Assembly: GCA_963277665.1 (NCBI GenBank)
Contig: OY728122.1
Location: 1,544,562,868 to 1,544,626,867 of the forward strand
Direction: 5' to 3'
DNA: 64,000 nt
DNA from: Viscum album
Lineage: Eukaryota; Streptophyta; Magnoliopsida; Santalales; Viscaceae
A model generated the notes under the pieces. It was not told where the DNA came from, ran no database searches, and saw only the letters and a program-made list of their open reading frames with translations. Every line of letters starts with the position of its first letter. Position 1 is the first letter of the stretch. Made by a program: the position numbers and the translations under genes. Below are positions 46,601 to 58,640 of the stretch, piece after piece.

Positions 46601-48467
46601 TATTCGTGCCTCCTTTTCATCAAGAAAATTATCTCAAGGAATCATATTAATTCCATTTTATTCACTACAAAAAATGGATTCATTAAACTATAGAGAAATA
46701 GTAATGTACATTCCATCAAAATTTTATTATCACATGAATATTCAGCTTATGGAATTGATTATATGTTCATTAATTATTATTTTATAAATCTAAAATAGAC
46801 TATGTATGAAAGGGTTATAGAAATTTTATACACTTATCCAGAGTCTTATAGTCATTCCTTTTTCATTTTTTCCTCCTCAGTGATGTTTTATACTTAGGTA
46901 GTCACATGTTTATGACCATTTAATTTTTATACCTCAAATAATATGTATTCTTGTGAATTCATACGATAAGTGACATTAAATTAAAATAACCTTTTAATTT
47001 GTTTAGATATTGGGATAAATGCCCTCATGAATTCTTACTCTTAATATAAACATCATATTATTTACTTCAAAGGTTTACACTGTTGCTCAGCTATAACAAA
47101 TACTCAACAATGTTTACATTATCATTTTTGATTTCACGTTGTTCACTCATCGTAAATTTTTCTTTCGATATTATTTATTTAATCAAAACATAATTGTAAT
47201 TATTTAATCTATAAGTAACATCACAAAACCATTTCCTAATTTATAATTGGTTAAATAATCTATAGTGACAAGAACTTCATGATTTGACTCATTATTATTC
47301 AATATTCCCATAAGAATAACAATAATAATTATCATGATATTTGGTACATTAATGATTAGAATTACTAGCATCAAAATTAATTTATACATGTTATAAATAG
47401 CATGAAATTATCTCATTGACTAGTTGGGAAACATGTTTCATCAGTTTTTATAGCATGAATCATTTATATGATAGTAATGATCCTTATATAGATAATCATC
47501 ATCTTTTATTCTTCAAATGTAAATTATTTTCTTATTCTTCCATGTTTTTAGTCCTCTTGATAATTAAAAATGTAATATATAAATCATTTTAGAAGCCATT
47601 AATTTTCATCAATTTGGTCAATTTTATTCTTCTCATTATCTTCATTAATGTAATATTGTATCAATTGGATGTCACATTCTTCATACTAAAAAAATATTCA
47701 TATAATTAAAACATGTTTATAATTCAATATGATTGATATTTAAGTATTTGATACTAAAATAAAATGCCATAATCACATGGCATTTTTCATGGTACGAAAA
47801 ACAATATGTTATAGGTCTACATTCTTCATGTGGTTGGATTAAATGTCTCCATGTTTTAAGTCAGAATTACATTGTGTGGTCATTTAATTGTTTAAACAAC
47901 AACTACCAAGTAAATTTACTCACTATTAACATTCAAAAATATTATTATTATCATTATATTGATATTTAATTAATAGAAAATACAATATTCATAAAGTGGT
48001 ATTAACAATACCACTTGGTATTTATTATCAATACCTTCAATGTGATATTTAAGAATGTGCTTCATTCATTATCTACCATTTATTCATATGAATTTACTAT
48101 TCAAATTATTTAAGATAAATAAAAACAAATTTTGAAAGAGGTACTAATTAATAATTAAAAATGTTCCATAGACTATTATAATATACTTCTACTAATCTAT
48201 GCTCGATCTTGAAGGCAAGGGGGTTTAGTATAGAAAATAAGCTTTAATATTATTAACAAAAGTTGATACCCAAATAAATGAGAACCACATTCTTTTATTA
48301 TAAGTTTTTCAACTATTTTCATGGGAGATATCAATTTTCATAAAAATAGGTTGTTGAATAAATATACGTAAACCTCACACTTAATTTAATAAATAGGTCA
48401 AAACATTAATATATAAAAAATGAAGATTTAGAAAATAGATTTCAATATAAATAAAAAACATTCAGTG
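43690..48467 (-). repeat. Repeat family X, copy 2, first part
   Basis: This shares islands with copy 1 in the same order (for example 46,606 with 7429; 47,815 with 8490; 48,220 with 8978). The plus strand again has more C than G. The minus-strand gypsy element interrupts it at 48,468 and it resumes at 58,004. A short TA dinucleotide run lies at 46,245-46,265. The part before about 45.5 kb has only weak similarity to copy 1. Confidence 0.45.
48463..48467. other. Target-site duplication of the minus-strand gypsy element
   Basis: CAGTG precedes the left LTR, and CAATG follows the right LTR at 58,004-58,008, a four-of-five match. Confidence 0.6.
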
Positions 48468-50631
48468 TGTAATGACCCACCAATTCTCATTGGCATGAGA
48501 GTACATCAAGTCATTACTTGACCTTAAGAGACATCCCCAAGACGCCAAAGGATGGAAATAAATGCAGAAGGGTTTAAAATACAAGTGGGGGATGATTTAA
48601 CCTTTATGAAATAAACCAATAAACTAACCAACCAACATTCACTAAGATGAATGAACAAATGAATTAAAACTAAACATCTTCATTTTTTTCAATCTACATC
48701 AAGTAGCCCATAGTAGAAGACCAAACCAAACATCAATGTACATAGCCAATGAACAACACAAGACTCTCAAAAGACACCAAAACTTCATGCTCCACAAGCT
48801 CCATGCTCCAAAATCATCGAACATCCCCAATCATCAAGAGTTATTACTAAAAACATGGGAAGTGTTACCTTTTCCCCTATCCCGGAAAATGGCATCTACC
48901 AAAGAACCAAAGTTCCAATGTAGGGGTTAGTATTAAACTCAATAGGTTTCCCCAATGACTTTCCTACTCATGCCACTATGATAGAATAGTTAGATACATT
49001 TATATAAAAACATTTTATATAAAACATTTTATCAAAATCAGTTTTTAACTAAATATAAACACGTTTCCCAAACCACTTATAACCAAAACCATTCAAATGC
49101 AAAAGAAACCAATTTTCCAGTGAGTGATATTTCTAGAAAAATAACTAAAAAATCTTTCGAACCAATTTACAAACATCCCTTTTTTCATGCCCAACCATTT
49201 CCCAACCCATGAAACCAACCATGCATGCCTCATTATGACAGTTCCATACTAATTAGTGGTTTCTCGTAGATCTACCAAGTCATCACAAGTTAATTGTTTC
49301 CTAGGTTCCATTACACCTTTGGCACTGAGAACAAGGTCATATTTCAACCAAGCCTCACAAATATAGTTACCTTGTTTCATTAAATGTTTGGCAATGAGAA
49401 AAAGGTCATATTTCAACCAAGCCTCATACATGAAATAGGAACACACACCACATATTCCCATAAATCACAAAAAATCACCCTTTTAGTAAAAACAACTTTT
49501 TGTTGAAAACCACTTCCATAAAAACCTTTTCAATGCCAAACCATTTCAATTCCAAACCACTTCAATAAAACTTTTTTTTTAAAACCAATACTATCAGAGT
49601 CATTTCAATCTCAAGCCATTTCAATAAAACACCCTTTTTATTGAAAACCCATTTCTCATCAAACCATTTACAATTTCAGAAAATCCATAATTTATACTCA
49701 ACATTTTGAATTTATGAAGCCAATTCACTTGCACTACAATTAACCATGATTTCACAATTTCACTAAAACCATAAATCATCACTAAATAATATTTATTCTA
49801 TGTTTGTCAAAATCAATTCTATTAAAATAACCAAATTGGAAAATAAGACAATAAATTCTAACTAGAGGAGTCGAGAGTGGGGCCACCTAAATTTAGGGTT
49901 TTGGAGAAAACCACAATGAATGAAGAACGCATAAGAAAACCGGGTTTCTTCTTTAAAAAACCACCTTAGATCTCCTCTCCTAGTAAGAAAAAAACTACAT
50001 CTCATCATATTTGGAATCAAAACATAGACTTATACCCATAACTAGCATAGATCTAAGAAATCAAGAGAATATGGGATGTAGATCAATGTAGATCTATGAA
50101 ACTGAAAAATAATGAAGAAGAAAGATCTCATACCTCATGAATCTGGCTTCGATTCACTAAGGGCAGACTTCAAATCACCTCCAGAACAATTATAGAACCC
50201 TCTTTGACTTTAAGAGAAGAAAAATCCCGAGTTATAGCTGCTTAGGAAGAAAAATGAGACACTTGGTGGCCAAAACGTTTGAGATCTACCTTTATAGGAT
50301 CTCATTTAAGTGGCGGTACATTTTGCTCGCATAGTTATACAAACCGTGCACTAACAGTGTGTTTGACACTTCCTCAGAAGACCCTCCACGCGCGGTTTGA
50401 TCACATGGTTAGACAAATTGTACGATGCCCATGCAGAAGCTACTCCCTCCAAGACCAACAACACATGGTTTTTCCGCATGGTTTAGACAAACTGTGCACC
50501 ATCCATACGACATCCCCTTTGCCTCAAAACATCATTCAGAGTTCTACAGACTCTCTCATTCATCACCATTAACATTAAAACCATGAAATACATGAAGTAA
50601 GGGTTACATACCATAAATCTAGGGTACTAAA
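48468..50631 (-). repeat. 3' LTR of the minus-strand gypsy element
   Basis: On the plus strand it begins TGTAATGACCCACC and ends CTAGGGTACTAAA; the expected end is GGGTACTACA as in the partner. It has two tandem units of about 68 bp at 49,321-49,456 (GGCACTGAGAACAAGGTCAT...). An AT-rich run of AAACCATTTCAATAAAAC-type motifs lies at 49,490-49,690, and an ATGGTTTAGACAAAC / GTGGTTAGACAAATTG pair at 50,400-50,500. All have counterparts in the other LTR. Confidence 0.9.
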
Positions 50632-50639
50632 TTCTCCGC

Positions 50640-50910
50640 ACCATTGGCCTTTCCATCCTCACAAAGTAGAAAAACCTTCACCCAACTGAAAGTGTTCTGG
50701 CCATTGCTCTTTCATTTCCTTTTCACATTCCCAAGTCTCTTCCTAAATCTTACCATGCTACCATAAAACCCGCACTAGACCGATGCTTTTTCCATGAAAG
50801 GCATTCTCTTGCCTATCCACAATCTGTATAGGGATATGTATCAATGAAGCATCTGGCTCTAGGTCAAAATGATCCGATCTGATTACATGGTTAGGATCAG
50901 GCTTATACTT
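50640..50910 (-). pseudogene. Chromodomain end of pol, minus-strand gypsy element
   Basis: Read right to left the sequence gives KPDPNHVIRSDHFDLEPD, then SLIHIPIQIVDRQENAFHGK, SIGLVRVLW, then EETWECEKEMKEQWPEHF. This corresponds to the linker plus chromodomain segments DRxxKxLRxKxIPLVKVLW and EATWExExxMxxxYP. A stop lies between the last two parts. The coding end is about 20 bases before the 3' LTR, the usual distance. Confidence 0.8.
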
Positions 50911-52480
50911 TTTCAACTAAGATACATGGAACACATTATGGACTGAACTAAACCATGGTGGTAATGCCAACTGATATGACACCTCTCCATCCATTCCAGT
51001 ATCTCAAAAGGGCAAATGTATATACGAGATGACATTCCTAACTTCCCGTAACGACGATGTATATGCCTTGTCGAGATCCTCATGAAGACAAAATCACCCA
51101 CAACGAACGACAACGGTCTTCGACGGTGATCAGCATAAGATTTCTGAGAACTCTGATCTATCTCCATCATTTTTCTAATCAACAGGATCTTCTCTATTGT
51201 TTCTTGGAAAAGTCTTGTCCCGACTATTGATGTTTCAACCATTTCCACCCAACATAATGGTGAACGATAGAGACGCCCATATAATGCTTCAAAATGAGCC
51301 ATGCATATCGAGGCATGATAATTGTTATTGTATGAGAACTACACTAATGATATATGATCCTCCCATGAGCCACCTAAATCCATTACACAAGCCTGCAAAA
51401 TTTCCTCCAATTTTTGTATCGTGTGCTCAGATTGCCCATCTGTCTGAGGATGATACGTCGTGATCATAGTCAACTTAGTTCCAAGGGCTTGTTGTAATGA
51501 TTTCTAGAAATGAGATGTGAACCTTGGATCTACATATGAGACTATAGAAATTGGTACACCATGCCACTTTACCACTTTTCGGATATAAATTTTTCAAAGA
51601 TCCTCTACCATAAAAGTTTCATGAATAGGGATGAAATAGGCCAACATAGTTAGATGATACACTATCACCCAAATGGCATCATTTTTTCAGACCATTCATG
51701 GAAGACCAGTAACAAAATCCATTACTATCTGATCCCATTTCAACACGTGGGGTGGAAAAAGATTATAACATACCAGATGGTCTCTGATGCTTTGATTTAA
51801 CCTGCTAGCAAGTTAATCACTATGATACAAACACGTCCACCTTACTTTTCATGTCCTTCCACAAAAACTACTCCTTCAACGCCTTATATGTCTTCTGTGT
51901 ACCTAGATGTATAACCCATCATGAATGGTGGTAAGATTGAAGGAGTTGATCCTGACAAACTATAGGTACAACCATCTGATCTCTAAAACAAAAAACTAAA
52001 CCATCATCCAGCTTCCATACCACAATGGTCTACCCACCATTTAGTGTTGAACTTACAGCCAAACATTATGTATCATATGTTTGTACATCTTTGATCATTT
52101 TTACTAGGTCAGGAACAAGCGTAGCTGAAAACAAAACTAAAATATCACCTCGGTCTTCACATTCCACATGCATGTTGGCTAAGATCAACATCAAATTCTA
52201 GTCATCTAAAGCTTATTTCACTAACTGAGCATATGAATTCCTACTAAATACGTCTTCCACCGAATTTCATTTCCCCGGTGTGTACATCAAGACAAAGTCA
52301 AACATCTTGGGACACTCTATCCATCTCTATTTCATCAGATTCAAATCTCACTGTGAGAAAATGTGTTTCAAGCTTTTGTGATAAAAAAACATAGTAAATT
52401 TCTCACCAAAGAGACAATGTCTCCATGTTTTCAAAGCATGGATGACTGCAGAAAACTCCAAATCCTGTGTTGGGTAATTC
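50905..52480 (-). pseudogene. Integrase of the minus-strand gypsy element
   Basis: Integrase inserts the cDNA copy. The part after the core is an open stretch of 129 codons (50,913-51,302) starting MAHFEALYGRLYRSPLCWVE, with QKSYADHRRRPLSFVVGDFV, a close family match. In the core the first acidic residue is kept (VMDFVTGLP, about 51,710-51,740) and the glutamate is kept (HPQTDGQSEH, about 51,424-51,455). The second site reads SYVDPRFTSHF where families have SDRDPRFTSxF, so its aspartate is lost (about 51,520-51,545). The N-terminal zinc region (51.8-52.1 kb) is only weakly readable. Confidence 0.85.
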
Positions 52481-52880
52481 ATCTCATGCACCCTCAACTA
52501 ACTTGAACCAGAAGCAACCATGTCATCTCTTTGCAAGAAAATGAAACACAACCCTGATCCTGAAGCATCACAATACACCACATACCACGGTCTTGATTTT
52601 TTTAAAATCAAGATAGGTACTGATGTAAGATGAACATTCAGTTCATGGAAAGACATCTGACATTCATCTGTTCCGAGGAAGGGAGCTTTATTCTTTTTTA
52701 GAGCTGTCATTGGTGAAGCTAGTCATGAGAAATCACGAACAAAGCATCAGTAATAACCGGCTAGTCCATGAAAACATCGTATCTCAAACACATTCTTTGG
52801 TGGTTCCCAAGAGATTACGGCTTCTATCTTTTCAGGATCAACAGAAATGCCTTTCTCAGAAATGACATGGCCAAGGAACC
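52480..52880 (-). pseudogene. RNase H of the minus-strand gypsy element
   Basis: An open stretch at 52,498-52,710 reads ALKKNKAPFLGTDECQMSF, then HLTSVPILIL and WYVVYCDASGSGLCFIFLQ. This aligns with the gypsy connection and RNase H start (ALTKKxxPFxWTDxCQxSF, LTSAPILxLP, VYCDASxxGLGCVLMQ). The first catalytic aspartate (YCDAS) is retained. The downstream half (52.3-52.5 kb) continues in other frames with stops. Confidence 0.85.
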
Positions 52881-53640
52881 ATGCTTCCTATATCCAAAAA
52901 ACATACATTGATAATTTGGAATACAAGCAATGATCTCTCATGATTTGTAACACTATTTCAAGGTGCACCTCATGATCAGCCTTTGTATTTGAATAGACCA
53001 AAGTGTCATCCACAAAGACCACCACTAAAGAATCCAGATATCGATTAAATATCCAATTCATCATTGACATGAAGACTACTGGTGCATTTTTTAGAACTAA
53101 AGTCATGACTACATATCTGTAATGACCATATATACTTCTGAATGTTGTCATTGTAATATCCTTCTCCAAACTCGCAATTGGTGATATCCTGATCGCAAGT
53201 CAATCTTGGAGAACCACTGAGCTCCCCATAATTGATCAAACAGATCATCAATACATGGAAGTGGATATATATTCTTTATTGTAACATGGTTTAACTTATG
53301 ACAATCAACATACACCCAAAGTGTTCTATCTGCTTTCTTCCCAAACAAAACTGGTGCTGCCCACAGAGATGTACTTGGCCGAATGAAGCCCTTGATCTTT
53401 AGCTTCTCTAACTGCACATTCAATTCCCATAACTCTGTTAGTGCCATCCTATAAGAAGGAAGGGATGTAGGACTTGTCCCTAAAAGGGTATCAATTCTAA
53501 ACTCTACTTCCCTTAGAGGTGGTAGCCCTAAGAAGTTGTTGGGAATGACATCATAAAATTGATCCACAACTTCTAGAAACCTATATTCCTCAATCTCTTC
53601 CATTGATGCCAAATTCAAAGCTACAAATTGTTAATAGATC
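52880..53640 (-). pseudogene. Reverse transcriptase of the minus-strand gypsy element
   Basis: Two overlapping open stretches (53,148-53,618 and 52,888-53,169) in different frames cover most of the domain. The upstream one has [55 protein letters not shown] and [16 protein letters not shown]. The downstream one has NAPVVFMSMMNWIF and the polymerase site FVDD at 53,005-53,016, intact in the context VVVFVDDTLVYS. A single frameshift near 53,150-53,170 joins the two. It is the most intact enzyme in the window, but the break prevents a full product. Confidence 0.9.
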
Positions 53641-53899
53641 GTTCCGACCATTGGTTCCAACATGATGTTTTCACCATTATTTACAATCCCCTCTCTACTA
53701 AAGAGATTCTCGATGTCTTCCTTAGTCCTGAAACTAACTATTCTCGTACAATAGTGGATTCGAGCCTTGAACGTTGTCAGCGAATAAATACACTAGATTA
53801 CATCATAGAAATCCATCTATAAAAATGAGAAGTCCCATTTTAACTCATCTCCATCAACAGTTATAGCACACGCTCTACACAAAAAGGCTTGACATGCTC

Positions 53900-54110
53900 T
53901 TTCATCAAGAGGATTTTATAGTTTCAAAATAGAAGGAATCATTTCTAGTTTTAAACATAGATAGTCTACAGCATGAGAAGCTATGAAGGAATGTGATGCC
54001 CTAGTATCAAAAACCACTTGTAGAATGGTATAATTCAAAAGAATCGTACCTATTACAGTAGATGGTCCAATATGATCATCGATGATCATCTACTCAGCTC
54101 TATACAATTG
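53900..54110 (-). pseudogene. Protease remnant of the minus-strand gypsy element
   Basis: Right to left the frame reads VVFDTRASHSFIASHAVDYL (about 53,955-54,015), which aligns with the retropepsin site LxDTGASHSFIxxxxA. The catalytic aspartate remains but the glycine of DTG is arginine, a change expected to abolish activity. The C-terminal DVILGMDWL block should lie toward 53.7 kb; I did not find it clearly. Confidence 0.75.
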
Positions 54111-54239
54111 CATCTTCACTATACCGTTCTCCTAATTTCTTTGTAAAGGTTTCCCTTGCTGAGAAGTCATGGTATTTTGAGAATCACCATGGCTAGCTCT
54201 GTTATACTGACGGGAGTAACTCTGTTATCCTCATCCTAT

Positions 54240-55240
54240 CGAAGCATATGATTCTTGTAATGCATGGGAAGTGTCAGGAACACCCGACATCGGAGCATTC
54301 CTACAATATCACTGTAGATGCCCCATTTTCTTGCAATTGTGACATGCTCGAGGTTATTCTAGACAATCCCTCTTTAGGTTGTCTTCCTAAACACCATGAA
54401 AACAACCTAATTTTCTCTGGGGTCATGGAGGAAGGTTCACTAATCCCACCATCTGGTTTGGATTTACACTTTCACCATGGAAATAAGCGTCCCTTTTCCT
54501 CTTGTTCCTAGTGGTAGAGTTCCCACTATTTCCTGTAGATATCATCATTCCTCTACCTATTGATCCTGAGATATCGTGCTCTACAATAGTCGCTCTGTTG
54601 ACCATTTCTAAATAATCTGTAATACAGATCACCCCTATCTTCGATCGAATCTCATACCTTATCCCTAACTCAATGATGTGTTCCTTCAAGGAGACACTTG
54701 CCGTGACCTCTGGTGCAAAACCAAATAAATTGATGAAATTAGCCGTATACACTAGGAAAGAGAGGCTCTCCTTCTTCAAGCTGAAAAATTAAATTTTTTC
54801 TAGATTTTGAACATATGAGGATAGAATTGTTTGTCGAACAATTCTTCAAAATACTCCCATGTAAGGCCTTTATCCAATTTATCCTGCACTGCAAAATCCA
54901 ACCATTGACATGCAAGATCGTCAAGCATATACATCGCCAACTTGACCTTGAGCTCTGATGGTGTGCCGATGAAATCAAAGATACGATTCATCCTACTTAG
55001 CCACACCTCCAGCTTCTCAGGTTCAGTATCACCCTGAATGTTCTGTGGATTATGGTTCATGAAATGGATGGTATGATCCACATGCCTTGGTTCATTCCTC
55101 TGGTTCTCCATGTATAGAGAATGAAAATCCGGTATAATACTCTGAACTATCTCTTGGTTCACCCTTGGTTCAGGTGTAACCTCATTCTCCGTGGCTTCTT
55201 TGGGTTAGTTTCGACGATGCCTATCCGGTTTCATTTTCTA
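54240..55240 (-). pseudogene. Gag of the minus-strand gypsy element
   Basis: The capsid start is an open stretch at 54,800-55,162: HNPQNIQGDTEPEKLEVWLS, then IFDFIGTPSELKVKLAMYML and CQWLDFA. This is the Retrotrans_gag pattern (F.G..DP..AE.WL..IE.IF, KV..A.F.L...A..WW). It continues in other frames (54,423-54,779) toward a zinc knuckle at 54,303-54,344 reading C-H-N-C-K-K-M-G-H-L-Q-stop-Y-C, where all four ligands survive but a TGA falls inside the last spacer. Confidence 0.85.
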
Positions 55241-55814
55241 AGCCAACAACATCTTCCGTCAATCTCACTCTCTATAAACTGATGGCTTAGTATTTGAAAT
55301 TCTATCACATATACTATCATAACATTGTTTTCCAAATCATCATTTTTTGGTGTTGAAATATTTTTGAAAACATTAAACATGGTTTTTGAAAATCAACCCA
55401 TTTTCATAATACAACAAATATATTTTTTTCAAAACCTTTCACTTAAAACAATTTCTACATTTTTTTCTTTTCGGAAATTCGCACATTACAGAAAATTATT
55501 AGTCAATCCTCACAATGAGATATGCAATCCCAGTGGGAATTCATTACTCTTAAATTCATGTCGTTCTCATCTCATTGGCTAAACCCATGAAAATGAGATT
55601 TCCAGCATTCTAGAAGTGTATTCAAAACACTTATGTACCCAACACCCCGGTAACTTGAAGTTCATCATAAATGGGTTTGCTAAGTCCTTTTATGCTATAC
55701 ATTTCAAGTTCAGACAATCATTCTCCTGTCTCAGATTTCGACCCAAGGAATAGACAAGAAGGAATTTCAAATCCTATACTATGAACATCTATGACAATTT
55801 GTTAGGAAGGGACT

Positions 55815-55830
55815 GAACATGTTGATACCA
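55815..55830 (-). promoter_or_regulatory. Primer-binding site of the minus-strand gypsy element
   Basis: On the minus strand TGGTATCAACATGTTC begins two bases inside the right LTR border. Its first eight bases match the tRNA-Met-type primer site TGGTATCA. It identifies the right LTR as the 5' LTR. Confidence 0.8.
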
Positions 55831-55832
55831 TT

Positions 55833-58003
55833 TGTAATGACACCCCAATTCTCATTGGCTTGAGAGTACAATGAGTCATTACTTGGACTTAAGCAACATC
55901 CCCAAGACACCAAAGGCAGGCAATAAATGCCAAAGGGTTTCAAATACAATTGGGGGACGATTTGCACTTTTTGAAATAAACCAATAAACTAACCAACCAA
56001 CATTCACTAAGATGCATGAACAAATGAATGAAAACTAAAAAACTTCATTTATGTCAAACCAAATTATGTACCCAACATCAGTAGACCAAACCAAACATCA
56101 AAGAAAATAGTGGATGAACAACTCAAGACTCTCAAAAATACACCAAAACACCATGATCTACAAGCTCTGTGCTCCATAAACAACGAAGAGCCCCAGTCAT
56201 CATGAGGTAGTACTAAAAACATGGAAAGAATTACATTTTCCCCTATCTAGGAAAATAACATCTGCAAAAGCAACAATGTGCCAATGTAGGTGTGAGTATA
56301 AAACTCAGTAGGTTTCCCTAATGACTTCCCTTCTCACACCACTAGGATGGAAGAGTTAGCAACATTTATAATAAAACAGTTTATATTTAACGTTTTTTCA
56401 AAAAGCAGTTTATAACTAAATATAAACAAGTTTCCCAAACCAATTATAACCAAAAGCATTCAAATGGAAGTGAAAAAAGTTTTCTAGCGAGTTATTTTTC
56501 CAGAAAAATAACTAAACATGATTTAGAACCAATTTACAAACATCCCTTTTTGGAATACCCAACCATTTCCCTACCCAAGAAATCAACCATGCATGCTTTA
56601 TTATGATAACTCCATACTCATGAGTGGTTTCTCATCGATCTACCAAGTCCTCAGAAGGTAATTTTTTCCCATATGCCATTACACCTTTTTCACCGAGCAC
56701 AAGGTTATATTTCAACCAAGCCTTGAACATATAGTTACCATGTGCTATAAAATATTTGGCACCGAGAACAAGGTCATATTTCAACCATGCCCCGTACATG
56801 AAACATGAAAAAACACCACATATTCCAATCAATATTTCCAAAACACCCTTTCAATAAAAACACCGTTTTATTGAAAACCATTTCCATCAAAACCATTTCA
56901 ATGAAAACCCATTTAAATTCCAAACCAGTTCAATAAAACTCCATTTTTATTGAAAACCAATTCCAACAAAGTCATTTAAATCTCAAACCATTTCAATAAA
57001 ACAACCTTTTTATTGAAAACCAATTTTTCATAAAACCATTAACAATTTCATCGAATCCATAATCAAAAATCATCATTTTAAATTCAAGAAGCAAAATCAC
57101 AATCCCAAAAATTCACCAAGATTTCACAATTTCACTATAACCATAAATAATCACTAAAGAATAGTTATTCTATGATTTTTACAATAAATTGCATTCAAAT
57201 AACCCAATTTAAAACTAAGACAATCAATTATAACAAGAGGAGTAGAGAGAGAATCCTCTTACCTTTAGGTTTTTGACGAAAACCACAACAAACGAAGAAC
57301 AGACAATAAAACTGGGTTGATTCTTCTATAACCCACCTTAGATCTCTTCTCCTAGAAAGACCAAGGCCAAATCTCATCATATTTTGCATCCGAACACTTA
57401 GATCTACCCATAACGGGCTTAGATCGAAGAAACCGATAGAATAGGAGAAGTAGATCTAATTAGATCTACAAAACCAAACAAGAATGATGAAGAACGATCA
57501 CATACCTCATGAATTCGTCTTCGATTCGCCAAGAGATGCCTTTGGATTGCCTCCAGAGTGATGGGATAACCCTATTTGACCTTAGGAGATGAAAAATACT
57601 GATTTATGGCTACTTAAGAGGAAAAATGAGACACATAGAGGCAAAAAATCATGAGATCCACCTTTACAAAATCTAATTTAAGTGGTCGAACGGTTTTCTC
57701 GCACAGTTAGAAAACTCGTGTGCTAACCGTGCATTAGACACTGCCTAGGTAGACCCTCCATGCACGATTTGGCCACTCGGTTAGACAAATTGTGCGCCTC
57801 CCATGTAGAAGCTTCTTCCTCCAAGACCAACAACATACATGTTTGTTGCATGGTTTAGAACAACTATGTGTCGGCCGTGCGACTTCCACTTTGCCTTAAA
57901 ACATCATTCAAAGTTCACTCGACTCTCTCATTCATCACCCTTAACATTTAAATCATGAGAACCATGAAGTAAGGGTCATATACCAAAGACTGGGGGTACT
58001 ACA
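55833..58003 (-). repeat. 5' LTR of the minus-strand gypsy element
   Basis: On the plus strand it runs from TGTAATGACACCCCAATTCT to CTGGGGGTACTACA, with both TG and CA borders intact. It matches 48,468-50,631 along its length, including the two 68-bp units (about 56,692-56,820) and the CCATTTCAATAAAAC-type run (56,840-57,040). Confidence 0.9.
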
Positions 58004-58640
58004 CAATGCTATTGATTTTGAAAAATTTATCCAATGTAATTATTTGATTATAAGTTTCCAAAGATGATATTTTTATAAATAATGAAATTAAGAATGAAAT
58101 TATTTTCAATCACATTCCAAAAAATCATATTTCTATAAGATGAATAATTATGGAATCTATTTATCATTATTCACTTCCCCCCAAAGAATAAACTAATAAT
58201 TATGATAAATCCATTTAATATATATTCTTCAAGATTACAATATCATGAAAACACTAAAAAATAAATTATCATGTGATTTTTCATAGTTTAAAACCTATAA
58301 ATATTTATCATGAATAATTTTTTTTATTAATGACATACAAAATACCAAATATAAGGTCGAATAAATATGGTCACTATGTCTCTTTTTATGAAGTGTTGAG
58401 AGTAACTATTACCATAAAATCATTAATTATTATACATCAATAAGTTTTTCAAAATGATTATTTGAGGAATAAAACGTATATGGATACTTCTTTATATTTT
58501 TTCAATATTGATAGAATACACACACTTTATTTTTTTCTCCTAGTCAGAAATTCTATCACCTTCAATTTAATTCACTATATAAAAATTTAGCACATTGATG
58601 ATGGATTATAGGGTTTTATCTTTATATTATTTAATTAGAA
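58004..58640 (-). repeat. Repeat family X, copy 2, second part
   Basis: This resumes similarity to copy 1: ATGGAATCTATTTATCATTATTCACTTC (abridged match to 9,375-9,405), AAAACACTAAAAAATAAATTATCATGTG against AAAACACCAAAAAAGAATTATTCATGTG (9,482), and ACAAAATACCAAATATAAGG against ACAGAATACCAAATATAAGA (9,570). It supports insertion of the gypsy element into X. Confidence 0.55.

Larger units (their letters stand above)
48468..58003 (-). mobile_element. Complete Ty3/gypsy chromovirus, minus strand, best preserved in the window
   Basis: A 9.5-kb element with LTRs of 2164 and 2171 bp, a primer site next to the right LTR, and gag, protease, reverse transcriptase, RNase H, integrase and chromodomain reading right to left. 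LTRs agree at roughly 85-90% by eye over the first 200 bases, against about 75% for the Tekay-like element, so it is a younger insertion. Open segments of 60-156 codons cover recognisable domains, yet stops, a broken protease motif and a changed integrase core residue make it non-autonomous. It interrupts repeat X copy 2. Confidence 0.92.
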
